Shown piece after piece: positions 60,789 through 64,000 of a stretch of DNA of 64,000 nt. This DNA is from Dictyophora rubrovolvata. Taxonomy: Eukaryota; Basidiomycota; Agaricomycetes; Phallales; Phallaceae. The stretch is from contig CP114124.1 of assembly GCA_029959195.1 (NCBI GenBank), positions 1,178,001 through 1,242,000 of the forward strand, read 5' to 3'. The notes under the pieces are model-generated. The model was not told where the DNA came from and made no database searches. It worked only from the letters and a program-made list of their open reading frames with translations. Each line of letters opens with the position of its first letter. Within the stretch, counting starts at the first letter, position 1. Made by a program: the position numbers and the translations under genes.

Positions 60789-61499
60789 TTAGGACGTCAA
60801 CGGTTCCGGAGCCGGAACAATACGAATGTCACCACGTCGGGAAGCAGGAGGATCGACGACGGGGCGCATTCCAGCGTAGGTTCTTCTCCTGGGGGAAAAG
60901 AAGCCGGAGATACGAGCAGGAGTGTTAGGAACGGGGGAGACATTGCGGGTGGAAGAAAGTACGGGTATATCAGGTTGGGAATGCTCTTCGGATAATAGAT
61001 TTGCTAGTGCTAGACTACGTGATGTAACTGATGTCCCTGCACGCACGTTCGTTGCTACCGGAGTACTATTATTGGTTGAAGTTGTGGGCTGACGTTCAGA
61101 AGATGCTTCTGAGCCATCGAGGACGTATGACATGGGTCGCGGACTGGCAACAAGTTGGACATCGGTATCGGACCATACTCCCGCGTTTGGTTGTCCATCG
61201 TTCGAAATGTCGGCATGACCCAACACATCCATGATGCGACGCGCTGTGAGTCTCTCGTATCGCTGAGCTTCGTCGCGAGCCGTAATTTCTTCTTCTGTCA
61301 AAAATGCTTCGTAGACGGCATCTTCAGCTTGAAAAAATTCATCAGAGTCAGGATCGAAAGCATTCCACCGACTCCATTTTTCGATTACTGGGCACTCAGT
61401 CTGCGCCGTGGCGTTCTCTGTCGGCGGCGAGGGCCGAGTCGCGGCCTGTTCGGTCACCCGACGCGTCGTCAATAATGTAGAATACAGTGGTCGGCCCAT
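60789..61499 (-). CDS. Hypothetical protein, low complexity
   Basis: Single exon, 236 residues from MGRPLYSTLLTTRRV; the frame is open further upstream but this ATG follows a plausible 5' UTR. An acidic helix (DSDEFFQAEDAVYEAFLTEE) is followed by Ser/Thr-rich sequence. The end RISGFFSPRRRTYAGMRPVV may be a short conserved motif. No domain recognised. Confidence 0.6.
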   Translation of the reverse strand: MGRPLYSTLLTTRRVTEQAATRPSPPTENATAQTECPVIEKWSRWNAFDPDSDEFFQAEDAVYEAFLTEEEITARDEAQRYERLTARRIMDVLGHADISNDGQPNAGVWSDTDVQLVASPRPMSYVLDGSEASSERQPTTSTNNSTPVATNVRAGTSVTSRSLALANLLSEEHSQPDIPVLSSTRNVSPVPNTPARISGFFSPRRRTYAGMRPVVDPPASRRGDIRIVPAPEPLTS

Positions 61500-61870
61500 T
61501 TTGTTTTGAAAGATTAGAGAAAATGAGTACTGTTGTACAAGTGATTTTGCGGGGAAGGGGTAAAAGAGGTTGAGAGAATTGCTGTGATGGCGCGGCCAGG
61601 TTCCTTTTTGCAAGAAAAAAAAGTTACACAGGGTCACAAGATCACGTTACACAGCCTTCGGCAATTCCGCGGCGTGTGACAAGACAGTCACGCATCAAGA
61701 ATCGAGCTCGCTTAATTCTGAAGACGCTGCGGCTATTTGCCAAAGTAAGCAAGTAAGCCAGTCCTGTTCAAATTGAGCAAATCAATAAAACGACGTGCCT
61801 GCTGTGTTATCGTCGTACACCGAAAGCTAACAACATCAACATTCACTTATGGGTTTATAAAGGTTGCAGA
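61500..61870. other. Intergenic, 5' flank of the hypothetical gene
   Basis: 371 bp; contains several short GTGTGACA/TCACAGTC-like motifs near 61630-61690. No gene. Confidence 0.4.
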
Positions 61871-64000
61871 TTAACAAACCTGCTGATCGGGGGTTATACT
61901 AGTAGTAGTAGACTCAACCTCCTTGCCTTTATCTTCAGGATCTTCCATCTCTGCTATAGCATCCCTAAGAAAGCTGCTCACTAGGTCCGCACAGCATCTG
62001 TATTTTAATACGAACCTATACGCCTTCCGACAGGTCTGCCGCATCCGAGCTGTGCGGAAATTTTGCATTTTCCCTCGTCCAGCCAGGAGCATTTCATCAA
62101 GGTCTATACAACATCAGTGGCACGAAACAAACCTGCCATATGACCGAGCACCTTTGTCTTCACCAAGTAGCCTTAAATTAACTGTTTCCAACCATTGCCT
62201 GAAAAAATTATCGATCATCTCAGAAGGCATGGAAACACAGTAAATGTACCATGATCTTGATTTGTCGAAAAACTGGACTAGAACCAAAGGCCCTCCTTCT
62301 GTTCGAATTGCATTTCCCTTACTTTGCAACACGTCGATCGGTACGCCCTTGGTATCTTCTTCCCAAACGACTGCAGCCCACCAAGGGTATGACTCTATAT
62401 CTCTGGTCGGTATATCCTGCCAAATTAAAGTGTTGACGGAGAATTTGCGTACCCATTTTAGCCCAGACTGAAATAGAAGAGAACATCAGAGCGTCATCAA
62501 ATATTTATATTCGGTAATGAGATGCACACCTAGTGTACCACCAGGTAAACTTCCTCCTTCCTGCAACGTAATAACACCCGCCGATGATTTTGGAGCCTTA
62601 GGACGCGGGGGTGCCGGTTTCTTCGCTTTGCTATGGGATTTAGACGCAGCCCGTCGACTTGGTCGGCCTAGTTTGTCGCTCGTGATGATGCTTGTACTCC
62701 GTTTGCTTATTAGCTCATCTATCGAATTTCGGTTAGTTTCTGTATCCATGCCGTTGGGTTTCGTCTCCTCTTCGGCCTGCTCATCAAGAGCGACTGTCAA
62801 TACAAAATCTTTGTCGGCAGAAACTTTCTCTCTATCCCGGTCTATAAACCATGAGTGATGAGTTGGTCCTAATCAGAAATAAAAACCTACCCAATCGCTG
62901 ACGCTTTTTGGGTGGTTGAGTATCCCGGCTGACAGATTCCTGTCCAACACGCCCATGCCTCCTGGATCCCGAAGTCAGTATCCACCCGCGATCGAAGTTT
63001 TTAAAGGAATCGATATCATCCATTGATTCAACCATATTAGGTACACCCTGACCTGGCAACACCAAGTGCTCCCTTCTCCAGCTACGTGGTTTCACAGAGG
63101 GAGTGACAGGTTCTTCTCCTTCTACAGCCGCAGTTGGGGGCATCTGCGATGCTTCAGCTTGAATCTCGCTCCTTTCATCAACGAGATTCGTTGATGTCGA
63201 CCATCGGGCCGGCTGCGTTAGTAGACTGATGTCCATGTTTACAAGAGGAACATTGCTACTGCGTGTTGATCTTGGTGCACGGAAGCCTGGAGTCGTATTA
63301 AGAAGCGCCGCAGTATCGGCAGCCAATGCAGCATGGGCCTCCTTCCGTCTTTGCCTTTCAAGTTTATAGTCTCGCTTAGGCTTCTCCCCTCTCGGCTGTT
63401 TCTCTTTCTTTGGCTTGGGCACCTTAAGAGGTATTGTCGGCGGCGGGGTCGGCGGCGAGGGTTTGTAAACTGGTTGTTCAATTCGAAGTAACGACGTAAT
63501 GGGATCTGCGTTGAGTACGAGTCTCGTCTCATCCTTGAAATCATCATCAGAAATCAGTAACTTCAATGTATCTAGCTCGGCTTCTAAGTTTCCAACAGCG
63601 TGTTCTTCGGAAAATCCGGATTCGTCGCCAGTATCTCGGCGTATGGTGGGTAATTGGTAGAGAGAATCAATGATATTGGCAGTAGCAATTTTGAGCCTCG
63701 CCGCTGTTTTATAGAAAAGGGTGTCACGCTTGTTGTAAAGCATTGCATTGTCAAAGATCAATTCTATATCAGCCTGTCCAAAAGTATGTTGAGCGAGGAT
63801 TTTTGAAAGAGAAGTTAGCCGTCAAACCTTGAACGAATCGAGATGAGTGTATTCTCCTGCGTTTAATTTATCCTCGATCGTCATGAAACACATAGGATTT
63901 TTGATGATATCAAAATAATCCGGAGCCTCCGACCTTGTTACCGGCCGATAAAACAGCTCATTTCTGTCTAGGCTGAAAGAAACATGTAACTAGAAATATG
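61871..64000 (-). CDS. NTO1: Nto1/BRPF-like bromodomain-PWWP protein, 5' end outside window
   Basis: The gene enters from the right edge and stops at 61871 (SITPDQQVC). From N to C: a bromodomain (ELFYRPVTRSEAPDYFDIIK, NPMCFMTIEDKLNAGEYTHL, LIFDNAMLYNKRDTLFYKTA), a long basic/Pro-rich linker (KVPKPKKEKQPRGEKPKRDY), and a PWWP domain (ESYPWWAAVVWEED, WYIYCVSM). Bromodomain before PWWP is the BRPF/Nto1 order, whose PHD fingers would lie upstream, outside this window. Nto1 is a subunit of the NuA3 histone H3 acetyltransferase. Not a complete gene here. Confidence 0.85.

Overview
The window is nuclear DNA of a filamentous basidiomycete, most likely an Agaricomycete; the species cannot be told from the sequence. 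Genes are dense and cut by many short introns, mostly 48-65 nt with GT..AG ends and CTRAY-like branch points. Family content is typically fungal: Apn2 with a GRF finger, a fungal Mediator Med4, a Yvc1-type TRP channel, an MscS channel with an EF hand, Mbp1 with an APSES domain, and an Nto1-type bromodomain/PWWP protein. Many boundaries were fixed by splicing phases by eye; for APN2, gene B, MED4, RPL37, HFI1, ATG10, PET191, IBA57 and the 59.5 kb gene the summed exons are an exact multiple of three.

Left part (1-7.1 kb): the 3' part of a makorin-like RING/CCCH ubiquitin ligase, a dual-specificity phosphatase, a 1.7 kb stretch with nothing recognisable, then APN2 (abasic-site endonuclease).

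Accessory island I (7.2-13.5 kb): a head-to-head pair of large uncharacterised genes, called gene A (minus) and gene B (plus) here, sharing a 152 bp promoter. It is bracketed by direct repeats derived from the acidic 3' end and 3' flank of gene B.

Housekeeping block I (13.8-29.8 kb): MED4, kinesin-14, ribosomal protein eL37 with a 7 nt microexon, mitochondrial DAP3/mS29, a SUV39/Clr4-type SET methyltransferase head-to-head with the SAGA subunit HFI1/TADA1, a conserved hypothetical gene and an MscS-family mechanosensitive channel.

Accessory island II (29.9-32.1 kb): a decayed inverted copy of the A/B pair. It lost the first two thirds of gene B and is split by a decayed RecQ-like helicase whose two halves lie on opposite strands. 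A tRNA-Tyr gene with an intron sits just beyond it.

Housekeeping block II (32.8-64 kb): UBA3 (neddylation E1), a coiled-coil protein whose 5' side is a tandem array of exon-like ~235 bp units, ATG10, PET191/COA5 and IBA57 sharing a 77 bp intergenic region, an FAD monooxygenase, a PHD-TFIIS-SPOC (Bye1-like) regulator, a TRP channel, PRP4, MBP1, a GH15 glycosidase, two hypothetical genes and the 3' part of an Nto1-like gene running off the right edge.

The most promising undescribed system is the A/B pair: two co-located, divergently transcribed orphan genes present once in apparently intact form and once as an inverted relic 17-22 kb away, with repeats at the flanks. This looks like a duplicating or mobile two-gene module, but no transposase signature was recognised.
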